DNA of 64,000 bases from Nematostella vectensis (Eukaryota > Cnidaria > Anthozoa > Actiniaria > Edwardsiidae): NCBI RefSeq assembly GCF_932526225.1, contig NC_064046.1, forward strand, positions 13,535,708 through 13,599,707, given 5' to 3'. Positions 23,876-35,263 of the stretch are shown here, piece after piece (the stretch's first letter is position 1; every line of letters starts with the position of its first letter). The position numbers were made by a program, and so were the translations under genes. The notes under the pieces were generated by a model that worked only from the letters and a program-made list of their open reading frames with translations, made no database searches and had not been told where the DNA came from.

Positions 23876-24860
23876 TCACATTGTGGAGCATTTCGACTGG
23901 CGAAGTCGGAGGGTAGGATGGATGACCCTGGCACGTGTCTGACCGAGGACTGGTATTGACTGACTGCGGACAGGTAAAGTAGACACTAGCGGGCTTGTAG
24001 AGAATTCGCCGCGGCATAATTTCTCGTATGCCTGGACACATGGCTTGCTGTCAGTCAGGATGGATGCATGGTGGTGAGACTGTATCAAATACAGGGCTTT
24101 TGGAATTACGCGGAAAAAAACTCGAAATTACGCGGGATTCTTTGCTAAATTACACGCTAGATTACGCGGAAAATCAATCATTACGCGCTAAATTACGCGG
24201 GATTTTGCAATACATTTTTCCTTAAAAATCAAAATTTTGCGGGGTTCTTTACTGAATTACGCGCTAAATTACACGGAATATCTGTTACGGCCAAACTACA
24301 TTTTGTACCGAAGGAAAGCACGAAAAAACTTGAAAAGGTTAATTTTTTTGCTCGAAAATATCTTAGGCGAGTTTTCATTGGCTCCTAACCACCAGCCAAT
24401 TAAAAAAGGTATTTTATTATTAGTCCTAGGCCTTCGCGGTTTAGCAAAAAACGCCTAGTTCTTTTATTTGTTTTTGAAATTCAGGTCGAATTATCGCACT
24501 CTTAGGAAGAATATCTCTCTTTTTTACGAGAAATAGAGGTAAGAACCCTAAAAGAACACATCAGCTGTGCACTTAAACGTTTTGTCTTTCAAAATTTAGC
24601 CAAATTACGCTGGATTACGCGGAGAAAGCCAAATTATGCTCTTCCGCACAAGTGCGTAATTCCAGAAGCCCTGCAAATAAGGACTAAAGTGCCTAATAGC
24701 GGAAACGATGGATAGTGCTTCGATTTCACATGGTAACCAGGAAGATTGACTTCATTTCAGCTTTGCACTAAAGAACCCGGCGAGGTGTAGAATACCATTG
24801 CGTGTAATGTAAAGTGTGGCGCCGATTCCCGGGTCGCGAAGAGCTCCATCTGTATAACAA
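23876..24860 (-). pseudogene. RNase H domain of the LTR element, split by a MITE
   Basis: The first catalytic segment ([15 protein letters not shown]) lies at about 24855-24810 and the later Asp segment ([15 protein letters not shown]) at about 24060-24010. The 582-bp MITE sits between them. The frame is also broken by a stop near 24750. Confidence 0.75.
24092..24673. mobile_element. hAT-like MITE copy 1, 6-bp duplication CAAATA, nested in the LTR element
   Basis: Ends CAGGGCTTTTGGAATTACG and, reversed, CAGGGCTTCTGGAATTACG. Flanks CAAATA at 24086-24091 and 24674-24679. The interior has many ATTACGCG phrases near the ends. 582 bp, no open frame of note. A second copy at 32281 lies in the opposite orientation. 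Confidence 0.85.
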
Positions 24861-24934
24861 TCCATATAAATACAAAAAACAAAAACAAAAAAAAAACAAA
24901 TAGTCGTGTAAGTGAACCAGAAATGTAACATTAG

Positions 24935-25052
24935 ACCAAAAACTGGAATTCCACTCTGCCAAATATTGGTTTTAAATAAGATTTTTTCAGGGCAGACTGA
25001 AAAAGTCTTATTAAAGACGAAAATTTGGCAGAGTCGAATTCCAGTTTTTGGT
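24935..25052. mobile_element. 118-bp fold-back element
   Basis: ACCAAAAACTGGAATTCCA at left is matched by its reverse complement, allowing one mismatch, at the right edge. Pairing continues through CTCTGCCAAAT and AATAAGA to a central loop, so nearly the whole element forms one hairpin. It interrupts the pol region. Confidence 0.75.
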
Positions 25053-25179
25053 GCATTGTAATAATCCATAGGTAGTCGTCAGGTCTCGGAAGGGTGATGT
25101 AGACGATAGAGCCTTTTGAGCGTTTTCAAAGGCTGTGTAGAGGTCTTCGGACTACTGGATGTTGTCGTTTGACTCACGG

Positions 25180-26209
25180 CTAGCGACGACTTCGTCTAAA
25201 GGCGACATGAACGTGGAACCCTGAGGTTCGACACGTGAAAGGTCCTTGTATGCGCCAATAAAGAAGCGCATTCGTCCCACAGTAGTTGGCGCAGGGCGAG
25301 GCGAGTGTGGCGACAAGGTGTGGACTAGCCTTCAGGGTACCTGCACTCCAGATCCAACCGAGAATCGTGGTGGTATAAGGATTAATGACGGTCTTTGACG
25401 CGGATAGGCGAAGATTGCCCTTGTAAAGAGCCTGGAGGGTTCTTTTCCAGTTAGTGAAAAGTTCGTGGGGGGTATTCCCACCACGTACAGATTTTGCCTT
25501 CAGCGTGGAGGTCTCCGAGTACGCGGCATATAAGCTTTTCCAATGCGGTTTCGGAGCCAGGCATTCCCATGGCGCAGTGGGTGTTAACCCGGACACCGCG
25601 AAATGGGCTGGCAACACCGTAGTACTTCATAGAGTCTCGCGACAGTGGGATCTGATAGAATGCGCTGGTAAGGTCAGTCGCGATGAGATGTTTCCACTGG
25701 GTGATGTGGCGTAAGGTAGAATCGACATTAGGCATCATCGATGGTTGGGGCTTGCTACATCTTCCAACGTCAGCAAATGCTGTCACGAAGCGTGAACCCT
25801 CATTTGGCTTGCGGACGAGGAATGAGGGATTAATGTATTCTACCGAGATACCTATGTCTTCTGGGCGATTAACGACGCCTTGAGTCTCCAACTCGTCGAA
25901 CCTGTTTTGTAACTCGAGTATCTTGTCACGGGCATACTGGGGGAGGCGTCCCTTTCGCTGGGAAGGCTCGACTGGTCCCATGTTAACCCTGGCTTCGGAG
26001 GGACCCACTTCGCCGTTGTATCCTTTTATATTAGGGTTAAACACTTGGTCGTATTCTTGGTGGAGGGCACTAAACTTGGCTCTCATACTTGGGGGTAACA
26101 TAGTCTCCGGATCCAGAGATACGTTTGTGAAGTACAACCTGCCTGTAGATGGGATAGGGCGAGTTGGACTACTAGTTGTGTCGTTCGGTGGCTCGAACAC
26201 CCGGCGCAC
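25180..26209 (-). pseudogene. Reverse transcriptase of the LTR element, active site lost
   Basis: Frame 26209-25451 has the RT fingers and first palm motif ([56 protein letters not shown]). The next frame, up to 25180, has the thumb ([18 protein letters not shown]). The catalytic Y/A-x-DD box expected between them is absent exactly where the frame shifts (near 25470), so a small deletion removed it. Confidence 0.85.
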
Positions 26210-26775
26210 TTGACAGAAATGCTCGTTGGGCTAGAGTGAGCGCGGTTCCGAGGTTAGGTTTGGGGTGCGTATCTTTCCAGCTATGCTTGGGACGATGCCA
26301 GGTGGTTGTCACATCGTAGATAGCTTACTTGACGGAGCTGGGCGCGACCATTCGGGGCTCAAGGACGAACTGGCCAAACTGTTGCGTCACGGGCAGGTGT
26401 ACGCAGGACCATTACCCGCTGTGCTTTAGTCGAGGTGCTTGTCACGTGGGGGGCTCCATAGTTATACACGATATTGTCTCCAACAATAACCTTTCGTTTT
26501 GCAGGGCGCACCGCTACGTCATTCTTCCCACGTAGTTGGGATGAGCCGTCGGCCTGACTAACGGACTGAGAGCTGGTTGTGATTGTCGCTTAGCGGGGGA
26601 GTGTCTGATCATGTTACACCTTCGCGCCGCTGTCAACGGTTACTCGTAAGGTAAGGTGGTCAGAAAATACATCGAAATACGGTGACTGGCAAGTCTGTAT
26701 TCTAAATGCGACTGCATCGTGAGAAGTGACCTCATGGGCATCGGCTGAGTCGGGCGACGGCGGTTGGGCGTTCGC

Positions 26776-27018
26776 CTATGTCTCTAGGTCATCATCGAGG
26801 AAGTCAACAATTTTTCTTGCTTCGACCATGTAGCGCCGATCGCTCTCTGGGAGAAATTTACATTCACTTACTAAATGGAGCGTATCTGACCGCTTGGCTT
26901 GGGAGCAAATACAGGCATCGGCTAAATAAGGTGAAAAGTTCGCATCGAGAGACAGGGTGTAAAGCAAGTTCTGCTTCCAGTTCACGAAACTAGTAATGGT
27001 TTCGTTCTTAGGCTCCAC
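26776..27018 (-). pseudogene. gag remnant of the LTR element
   Basis: An 80-aa frame with FVNWKQNLLYTLSLDANFSP, the kind of segment seen near the start of gag in related elements. It is short of the usual length and the rest of gag is not recognisable. Confidence 0.5.
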
Positions 27019-27144
27019 TGCTTCGGTGCTCTGTGATTCGCATCCATGATTGGGTGAGTAGTGCTGTCACAGCGGTATTTTGCTGTTTCATCTCGACTAT
27101 TGAAGGCGAAGAGACGCAGGAACGTAATCTCGCTGCCACCACGC

Positions 27145-27292
27145 CAGGCAAGAAACACTAGGTACGACACTACTCCGGTAACGGCTGGATGCTTTAATAA
27201 CACCGAGAGGGTAAACGAACGATCATTAAAACAAGATTGCGGAACCGGAGGGTTAGTGAGGGTAACATAATTAACTAAGCACCGCTGACCGG
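27145..27292 (-). repeat. 5' LTR (partial)
   Basis: Direct repeat of the block at 22310-22463, about 85-90% alike by eye. It lies upstream of the gag remnant in the transcribed direction. Confidence 0.7.
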
Positions 27293-28674
27293 TACTGGCG
27301 CAGCTCATTTTGCCGATAAGGGTTGAGAGATATATAGGAATTAATAGAACAGAGCGGTCCTTAGTGAGACTCTGCATAGAGGTTCTCGAAGTTTCGATAC
27401 CGTGTTTAGAGGTAAAGGTGAAATTTTCAGCCATCCGAAATTTTGAAAATCTGGATACAAAACAAACGTTTTGGTGTTAATCTAAGCCCCCCCCCCCCCC
27501 TCTTATGCAATAGGGGTAATGGTTGACCGCCCCTATCTTTGCAACCAATTAACTTAGTGCTCCCTTTCCTGACACAAGACATTCGCTAAATGGTGATTTT
27601 GAAATTTCACTTCGTGCAGTAAAATAACGCTGAAATTTCACTCCTCCGACACCAATCAAATTGCAGCAAAGTCATTTTAATGACATCTTAAAAGATGGAT
27701 AAAATAAAGCGGTTTTGCATTTGAGTGATAGCTGCGATGCAGGATATTTTTTTTTTCAAAGAAGCCCCCCCCCCCCCCCCAGAGTCAAATGTTCGGCCCC
27801 TTATATATACGCCCACAAAAAGTTTACGGATGATCCATCCGACGATCGAGTGAAACAAAGTCCCTCCAATAACTTGTAAATGCTTTGCAAGCATTCACGA
27901 GTTTAAAAAAAAATATGTCCTTTTAGAAAACTATTGAAGGAATATAATTAAAATGTATATCTTTGTTGTGATTGTAATGGTATTTTTTTCCTCCACTCTT
28001 AATTCTAATTTTTTTCTCAACTCTAAATTCAATATAACGTAAAACGGAAGGGCACCTTGATATTAGAGATATTCCTAAAGCCAGGCAAATTGAACAGAAA
28101 CACACGCTTCAAAAACACACATTTCTTTTCTTACATTCACTGAATGATATTTACACCATAAAAAATTATTCAGCTAAAAGTGTTACATAGATTCAAGTGA
28201 TTGGGAATGTTGAATGCTGAGTGTTGCATTATGACAATTTAATAATTCTTTAAAAATTTATTAAAAATTAAAGTAATATCATTATATTTTGTTTCGTGAC
28301 GTTGAAAACGTAAGATATAGCTGTGTTACACAAAGTTTTGGAAGGCCTTGACAACATTGTGTAAAGCAGGAAGGGCAAAATTTGTTTGGTCCTTTGGTTT
28401 GCTATTATGTTGATTATCACTATAATTCTGTGGAGAATCAAGAGAGCCATTATGCTCTCCTGAGAGAATACAACCTGTTCCATTGGAACGCATCACGTAT
28501 TTCCTCAAGTCTGCCCTCACTAGAGTTTATTCCATGGGGTTCCTCAAGGGTCTATACTTGGTCAACCAATCGTAAAAACCCATCAATGCCTCCCTGGTCA
28601 TACTTTAGGGATAAAGCTATGAACCAATTGATTCTACGACGACTGCCACCCGGCGTATTTTCTCCATCAGTCAG
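27293..28674. other. Intergenic between the LTR element and the G-alpha gene
   Basis: No gene seen. Contains poly(C) at 27487-27500 and 27765-27780, and a dispersed repeat at 27790-27905. Confidence 0.5.
27790..27905 (-). repeat. Dispersed repeat, copy A
   Basis: Minus strand ACTCGTGAATGCTTGCAAAG, then TTATTGGAGGG and CATCCGTAAACTTTTTG. The same order of phrases occurs on the plus strand at 47200-47295 in WWOX intron 3. Confidence 0.75.
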
Positions 28675-31600
28675 TCAGTATAGTCCGCATCCCTTTAAAT
28701 TATTGGCAATTATAGTATCAGTCACTGCATTAAATACAAAATTGATGTTTTGCGTGTCCGTAGCACATGTCAAATGAGTGTATATTTCTTTTTCATCATT
28801 TAAGTTCTTGCTTTCGAATTGTTTCCTTATGTACTTTGCTCCTTCGTCGAATGTACTTGGGCCTGGAAAGATGGGAAACCAAAGTAAGAATCAAATTCTC
28901 GTAATTACAGTGGAACATTGGTATAACGGTCCAGAATTATTTGCACCCACCTCTTCGCGCTATTTTTGCTCGAATAGCGTTATCTACACGCACATAAATG
29001 AAAACATATTTGTTTGAAAATTGCAAAAAAAAAATATTGTCGTTCTACACAAGATATAAAAATCATAATAATTTCAATTTCAGAGGAATAACAGTAAAAA
29101 GTATGACAAAGTCATGGTCGCACTGCTTGAAAGCATACAACTGTTATATCTGTATTTTTAGCGACTGTAAACACGTCTATGGATCACACAAAACAAGAAA
29201 CATCTTAATAACAACAAACCCTTCTGTCAATTATATTTTGTCTTCTTCATCACACTTATCTTGGAGTAAGTTTAAACATAGAGGGAATTATTTGTTAGAC
29301 GTTCGGGACCAATAAAGCAATTTCAACACCCGATCGTCAAACCTGCTGTGGGATTTTCATGCTGGTTTCCATCTCCAATGGTGTGTTCATCAAACTGTAA
29401 AAACGTAGACTACGCCAAACTCATAACAATACAGTAGCTAATTTTATTGAAACCAGTAGACGTAATCCAAGACAAAAAATAATACATAAGACCTTTAGAA
29501 AAATGAAAATGAAAGAAGGTAGTATCAGGTGGTACTAAAGTCAAGGAATTTGCTTCAACATTTTAACTGTCATTTGCCAATAGGATGAATATGAAGTCCA
29601 GCATTCATTCTCAAAGAAAAGTATCTAAGAAAATGGGTTTACATTGGCACTGTTACGTGCCAGGCTCCACCTGGAATGCTTAGACATCCTGATATGGCTA
29701 GGCACATGAGTACATACGAGTTTCTTTATATCAACACACTTCAGTGTTTTGCTAATAGTTTAGTGGTTAAAACAATAGCCTTAGAGCCAATGTCAAGGGC
29801 GCACTACCAATCCCCCCACCTAGGGCAACTCACCAATACCAATAATCTAAATTACTGAATGCTTGTTTTAGCATAATCTTCACCAATGCAGGAATGGCCT
29901 AATGTTTGTTTAGTGCCCAAAAGTCATTAAACTTATTTTCAATCTTGAACATTTTACTGTTAACTCAGGGTGGTAAAGGGTTTTTTGTGAAACGAGATTT
30001 GACCATTTTTCACCCTACGAGAAACGTGAAATAGTTGATTTCGAGGTCCATAAAATGTGATTTAACAATTAACAATTTTTTGGTCCGTGAAACGTGAAAA
30101 AGCCATTTTGCCGAGTAAGTATGCAGCTGCTTTGTCTGCTATTATCTGTGTTCTACAAAGGAGTTCTTTTTGTCTCTATTCTTCTCGTTCTTTGTGACGA
30201 GGTGCGGATATTGTTTATTTGCCCAATCAAATTGCAGCTTGTAAGAGCTGCGTACTGACCCATTTTGCCCCGTCCGTGAAACTTGATCCATACCCCCCTG
30301 TACCAGCCTGTTAACTGTAAACAGTGAACACATGGAACTTCTCACCCACCTGAATATTCAGGAAAACATAAAGTCAGAGGAAATTTAGATATCTTTTCTT
30401 CAAACAAATCCTTCTTGTTTAGAAACAGTATAACGGAGGTGTCCACAAACCACTTGTTGTTGATAATAGATTCAAACAGTTTTAGACTTTCTTCCATTCG
30501 ATTCTAAAAAAAAAAAAGAGTTCAAAACTGTTTTTATTTTGAGTATCTTTGAATACATTCATTAAATCATATACTCAGTGAAACCCATTAGTTCAGTCCC
30601 TTCAGGAATGTATGATTGGGGTGGGGGTGGAGGGGGTAGGGCAATGGTTGACCTTTGGAGTGAAGGAGGGAGAGGCAATTTCATTTTTCCCTAATACAGT
30701 TTTGGTGCTTTATATCAAGGTGAATGCACAGTGCATGTCTCTCTCTCAACCTCTCCTCTCCTTTCATCTCTCTTGCTCTCTAGCATTCTCTAGCACACTT
30801 AAAACATTGTGCCCAATATGGGCGGAATTAAAGCCGCATTGCCACCAGTTTACTTCCAAAGGTCCGACAGAAACCTCACCCACCAAAAGACAAAAGAATC
30901 TATTAGAATCTGCGCTATAAAACAGGCCATCTGCGCTTAATCATCAGTCACATCCTCAAAGAGACTTCCAATAGACACACTGTTTTTACACTTTTCAAAT
31001 GTTTTCCACATTTCCTTTAAAAATCATCGGAGAATGTTACGTTATAAACCTAGAGTAAACTGGTGGCAATGCCAATTTAATTCAGTCCCTTTTGACCACA
31101 ATGCCCTTGGTCCCTGACTCACCGTAGACTCGTCCTCCTCTAGGGTGAGATCATAAGCACTCAGTGCCACACAGTAGATTATTGCTGTCACATCCTCAAA
31201 ACAATGGATCCACTTTTTTCTCTCAGAGCGCTGGCCCCCAACATCAAAAAGTCTGAAAAGTGAAAAATATCAATGATACAGAACTCAGCTAGTTATAGGT
31301 GGGTGATTTAATGGTAGTGTAAAATAATATACTACAGTGGAATGACCAAAAATGGAACAATCTTTAGACCAAAACATGTGTTTGTTTATTGGAGGTGTTA
31401 GCTTTATAATGAAAGCATAATTGAGGCAATCAACTATGATGTTGTTCTGGTCAAGTGTGGTTTAAAGCTGTGATTGATGTCCACCAAAAAACAGTCACTT
31501 CTTAGAAATAAAATGCCACAAAAATCATGTGTGACTGAAAACTAGTTAACTGTGGGCATTTTCTTGCATTACTGTAGTAGATATATAAATCATGCACATT

Positions 31601-34600
31601 TTGGAGAGAATTATTTGTCTTGCTTCTCATTCCCTGATTGTCTACTGTTTTAACTGTTTGAGCTGTAATTGTAGACATGATATGGTATAGATTTTAGCAA
31701 ATCAGGGAATAAGAAAAGAGACAAATTTTGACAAAGCATGCATTATGGATTAAGAAAAAATGTCCTGAGTGGAGTACATTAAAACATTTTTTTTTAAATT
31801 TCTTAGTTTGACTTACTTGAAATGCAGTCTCTTGTAATCAAACTGAACTTCAACTATTCCCGTAGTCTTGACTCTAGTGCGCAATAAGTCCTGCTCAGTT
31901 GCTTCGTAGTTTGGTGCACCTATTCTTTGCAGTGAATCTAGATAACTAAAGGTAAGCAAACACAAGTTTAAGATAATGGTAAAACTTGATAATAAATGTT
32001 AAATAACCTATTTATTACCAAGAATCAAGCAGAAAATAGTGCCGATGAATTTAAATAAATCATTAACTCCAATGGCAACTGGAAGGAAATGGTTGTTCCC
32101 TCCATCAAATCTAAATGCGAATTCAGATCTTTGTGTGTTCTGATTGTTCATCAACACCTTGCAGTAAAATTAAATGAATGGATGAAAGTTGCAATGCAAT
32201 TTATAGATAATTGTATTCTCAATGTTCACAGAGCTCTCACAGTTCCCCGAATTGCAGTAAATGCTGTTTTATTGTTTATACAGGGCTTCTGGAATTACGT
32301 GCTTGTGCGGAAGCACATAATTTGGCTTTTTCAGCGTAATCTGCGTAATCCTGCATAATTTGGCTAAATTTTGAAAGACAAAACATTTAATTGCACAGCT
32401 GATGGTTCTTACCTCTATTTCTCGTAAAAAAAGAGAGACATTCTTAGTAAGAGTGTGATGTTTTGAACTGAGTTTCGAAAACAAATAAAATGACTAGGAG
32501 TTCTCTGCTAAACCGCCAAGGCCTAGGACTAATAATAAAATACCTTTTTTTATAGGCTGGTAGCTAGGAGCCAAGCTATTTCATGCTTTCCTTCGGTACA
32601 AAATTTAGTTTGCGCGTAATGATTGATTTTCCGCGTAATTTAGCAAAGAATCCCACATAATTTTGAGTTTTTTTCCGCGTAATCCCAGAAGCCCTGTTTA
32701 TAAATTGATTATACAGATGTTTATCAATTGATGTGATATTGAAAGATTCAAGTCTAGGAAAAGTAGTAAAGGAAAAGTAAAGTAAGTAAAGCCATAACAA
32801 AAACAGTAGTTTACAAAAAAAATACATAAACAAGGGTCAATGACACTTCCTTTTCCTGTTCATCTGTTATGCAGTTTTGGTTGGATTGCAATTAAACAAC
32901 TTATTGATCTTTTGGGACCATTTTAAGAGCCATTCAATAGATTCAAGTGAAGTTAATGTCAACCTAAACACTATCGATGACGCCCTGTGTACAAATTCTG
33001 ACCTGGGATGGCTAGATGGGTAGGAGTTGATTTTCATATTTCAAGTAGGGGGACCATAAAGTACACAGAATAATGATAACCCAATTAAACTTGCCTCAGA
33101 CAATAGCTGCAAACGATATTTAGGTCAGAATTAAAACAGGATAAATTTGGTCTAGAAAATGGCCAAACTTTTCCCCAAAAAAAAATCATTATTGAAGCCC
33201 TAAAAAGTGGAATGGATAAAAAAAGGTTGGAAGAAGGAAGCTCTTTGGCCTAAACTTCCAACTGGTAATAAAGTTGGTATAAGGATAAGGTCAAGGAAAT
33301 ATTCAGTAAAAACAATGGTTCACTCCTCTGCAGTAGATTTCAGAATTTAAATAGTAAAAAATACATAGTTGAAGAAATATTTTAGGATTTAAAGAAATAA
33401 AAGCTTAAAACCCACAAGTCTACAATAAAGAGTTAAGAACGGTTGTGAGTAAAGAAAGGAAATTTCTGCAAAAAAAAACACTGCGTGAATTTTTTTGTGT
33501 GCTGTCATTGCTATGAATGTTCCCATTCCCTACTGAATAAACAAACCTCATTCCTGCCCACTCAAAAACGTACCTAACTCTTAACAGCAGTCAAAATTCA
33601 AATCCCTGCCTATATGATAGAGATTCATCGCCATTTATTAGCCTCTATTCTAGTAATTTACCGGCAAACTCATGTTGTTGATTTCAACAAAGTCTGTTGG
33701 TTTCGCATTACTCTGACTAGTTTGTAAACATTGTCGACACAAACGAACGCTCTTTGATCTTTCGAACTTCAGTGATTTTCTCACTCTTCCGTTACGTCGT
33801 CTTGATAAACAGGAACTCTATTTTCGCTTCCAAGGCTAGAATAAAGAGGGAGTAGGCACCCTAGAATGGCATTTTTGTAGCATTGACAACACTGATATTT
33901 TCGATCTTTGAAAACGCTATTTTTTCACGAGTACTCATGCAGCAAATAGTGCGGTTTAAACGCTTATAAATCACAAACAAAAAGATGCTCTCTTTGAAAC
34001 ATGCAGATATGCTTAGCAGCTCTGGAATTTGTTGACAAAAACTAGGGATGTCCATCGAAATAAATTTAACTTCGAACTTTCAAATCGCTAGATTCTGTAG
34101 ATCCAAACAGTGGCGTTTTTACGATAACAACAACAAAGAATAGAATTTATTAATCTGCGAAACCTGATCACGGGCCTGAACAAGTCTCGGTGGTTTTGTG
34201 GTACATTTAAAGGCAGCATAATACTACATATTTTAAGGCTAACTCACTATTTCGCCGAGTCGCCAAGTTGATATTCCCTAGATCGATGAAAGCATTGCTG
34301 AACCCCGGCATCTTTCCAAAGTCTTTCCATAGATTCCGTGAGTTCGGGTGTGAAAGGCTCGGTGTCATCTGCCCTAGCTATTACATCGAACACCAATTTT
34401 GCGTCCATCTAATAAGTAAAAATAACAGTATTTAGACATACCTGGGCAAACTAATAGTTATTTTAATAAGATATCCAAGTAATCGTGTTGAAATCTTTAG
34501 GATAGGTCGAAAGCAGAAACACATAGCTCACCAATCTTGCATCGTTTTCAAAGTCAATTCGTAATTTGTCCATTGCTCGTATTATTGTAAGCAAGGAATA

Positions 34601-35263
34601 AATGGTGTTGCTGAAGACGAGAGGCCTGTACTGGATGTAGTCTTCAGGAGAAAAGCCATGGTCGTGTATAATCCTGGTGGAAAGACCAAAATAAGGAGAG
34701 AAGTTTGCATTGAACTCGTAAACAGGCAAAAGTTGTAAAATAACATTCAATTGAGAGCAAAAACAAGTCAGGAATTACCTCATTTGCTTTACTATTGTGC
34801 TTTTCCCTGACTCACCAGCACCTAAAAGACAAACATTGGTTACGTTTAAGGCCTGCTATTTCGATATAAACACAAAATCGTGCCCATAAGATGCGACTTT
34901 GTTTTTCCTATATATGCAGCACACGCCTCCTTTAAGTCAGTAGATCGACGATGAATCGTTACTGTAAACTGAACTGCAACTGCAGTTTGTAGCCAAAACC
35001 ATCCGGATAACTGCACCAGAAATTGGTCTAACACCATCTAACCAGAGCCAAAGAACAAGCTGTTGATGTCAGATTGTTTTCTGAACTTGAAGACGTTATC
35101 CCAGAATAAAATACACCGAATTGCCCAGACAAACTCCACTCATACCAAGCAACAACAGCTTCACATCCCTCTCCGCTCGAGCTCCTTCAAGTTTGAGGTT
35201 TTTCTCGATTGCTTTACTCCTGGCAATGGCGGCCCTTTCTTCTGCACTTAATGTGCAACCCAT
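28675..35263 (-). CDS. GNAO1-like: G protein alpha subunit, Gi/o class, Go-like (8 exons, 354 aa)
   Basis: Exons on the minus strand: 35263-35146, 34821-34779, 34673-34532, 34408-34248, 31945-31817, 31252-31123, 30503-30350, 28862-28675. Phases agree and the product is 354 aa, the length of vertebrate Gi/Go. N-terminus [12 protein letters not shown] carries the myristoylation Gly2 and palmitoylation Cys3. GTPase motifs: [15 protein letters not shown] (switch I Arg), DVGGQ (switch II Gln), NKKD, TCATDT. The C-terminus GCGLY has the pertussis-toxin-type Cys at -4 and matches Go more than Gi (CGLF). It would couple membrane receptors to inhibitory signalling. The segment [12 protein letters not shown] after switch I differs from the usual ETHFTFKNLHF. 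Introns 5, 6 and 7 hold MITEs. Go versus Gi needs a tree. Confidence 0.96.
29966..30310. mobile_element. hAT-like MITE with 6-bp duplication TTAACT, in G-alpha intron 7
   Basis: Ends CAGGGTGGTAAAGG and, reversed, CAGGCTGGTACAGG (12 of 14 match). TTAACT flanks both ends (29960-29965 and 30311-30316). It ends 39 bp from exon 7, whose donor lies at 30350/30349. Confidence 0.7.
30828..31080. mobile_element. TTAA-flanked MITE, copy 1, in G-alpha intron 6
   Basis: Begins TTAAAGCCGCATTGCCACCA and ends with a decayed reverse complement (TGGTGGCAATGCCAATTTAA). The interior matches the copies at 38623 and 55716. Its right edge lies 42 bp from exon 6. Confidence 0.8.
32281..32696. mobile_element. hAT-like MITE copy 2, 6-bp duplication TTTATA, in G-alpha intron 5
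   Basis: Ends CAGGGCTTCTGGAATTACG and, reversed, CAGGGCTTCTGGGATTACG. TTTATA flanks both ends (32275-32280 and 32697-32702). 416 bp; it is the same family as 24092-24673 in reverse, and lacks an internal block of about 165 bp present there. Confidence 0.85.

Larger units (their letters stand above)
22310..27292 (-). mobile_element. Decayed LTR retrotransposon (Ty3/gypsy-like pol) with nested insertions
   Basis: On the minus strand the order is LTR, gag remnant, RT, RNase H, integrase, LTR. The order PR-RT-RH-IN suits Ty3/gypsy and BEL; the RT wording ([22 protein letters not shown]) is gypsy-like but divergent. Reading frames are broken at many places, and a MITE (24092-24673) and a fold-back element (24935-25052) lie within the RNase H part. 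It is an old, inactive copy. After the right LTR the minus strand reads TGGTGGCAGCGAG, which looks like a primer-binding site. Confidence 0.85.

Noticed and set aside
24752-25069. 105-aa frame with Phe/Tyr-rich hydrophobic stretch
   Set aside because: The hydrophobic part is an A/T-rich insert next to the fold-back element; only the C-terminal end is genuine RNase H remnant.
29725-29830. Possible tRNA (TAGTGGTTAAAAC-like A box)
   Set aside because: No convincing B box and stems do not pair.
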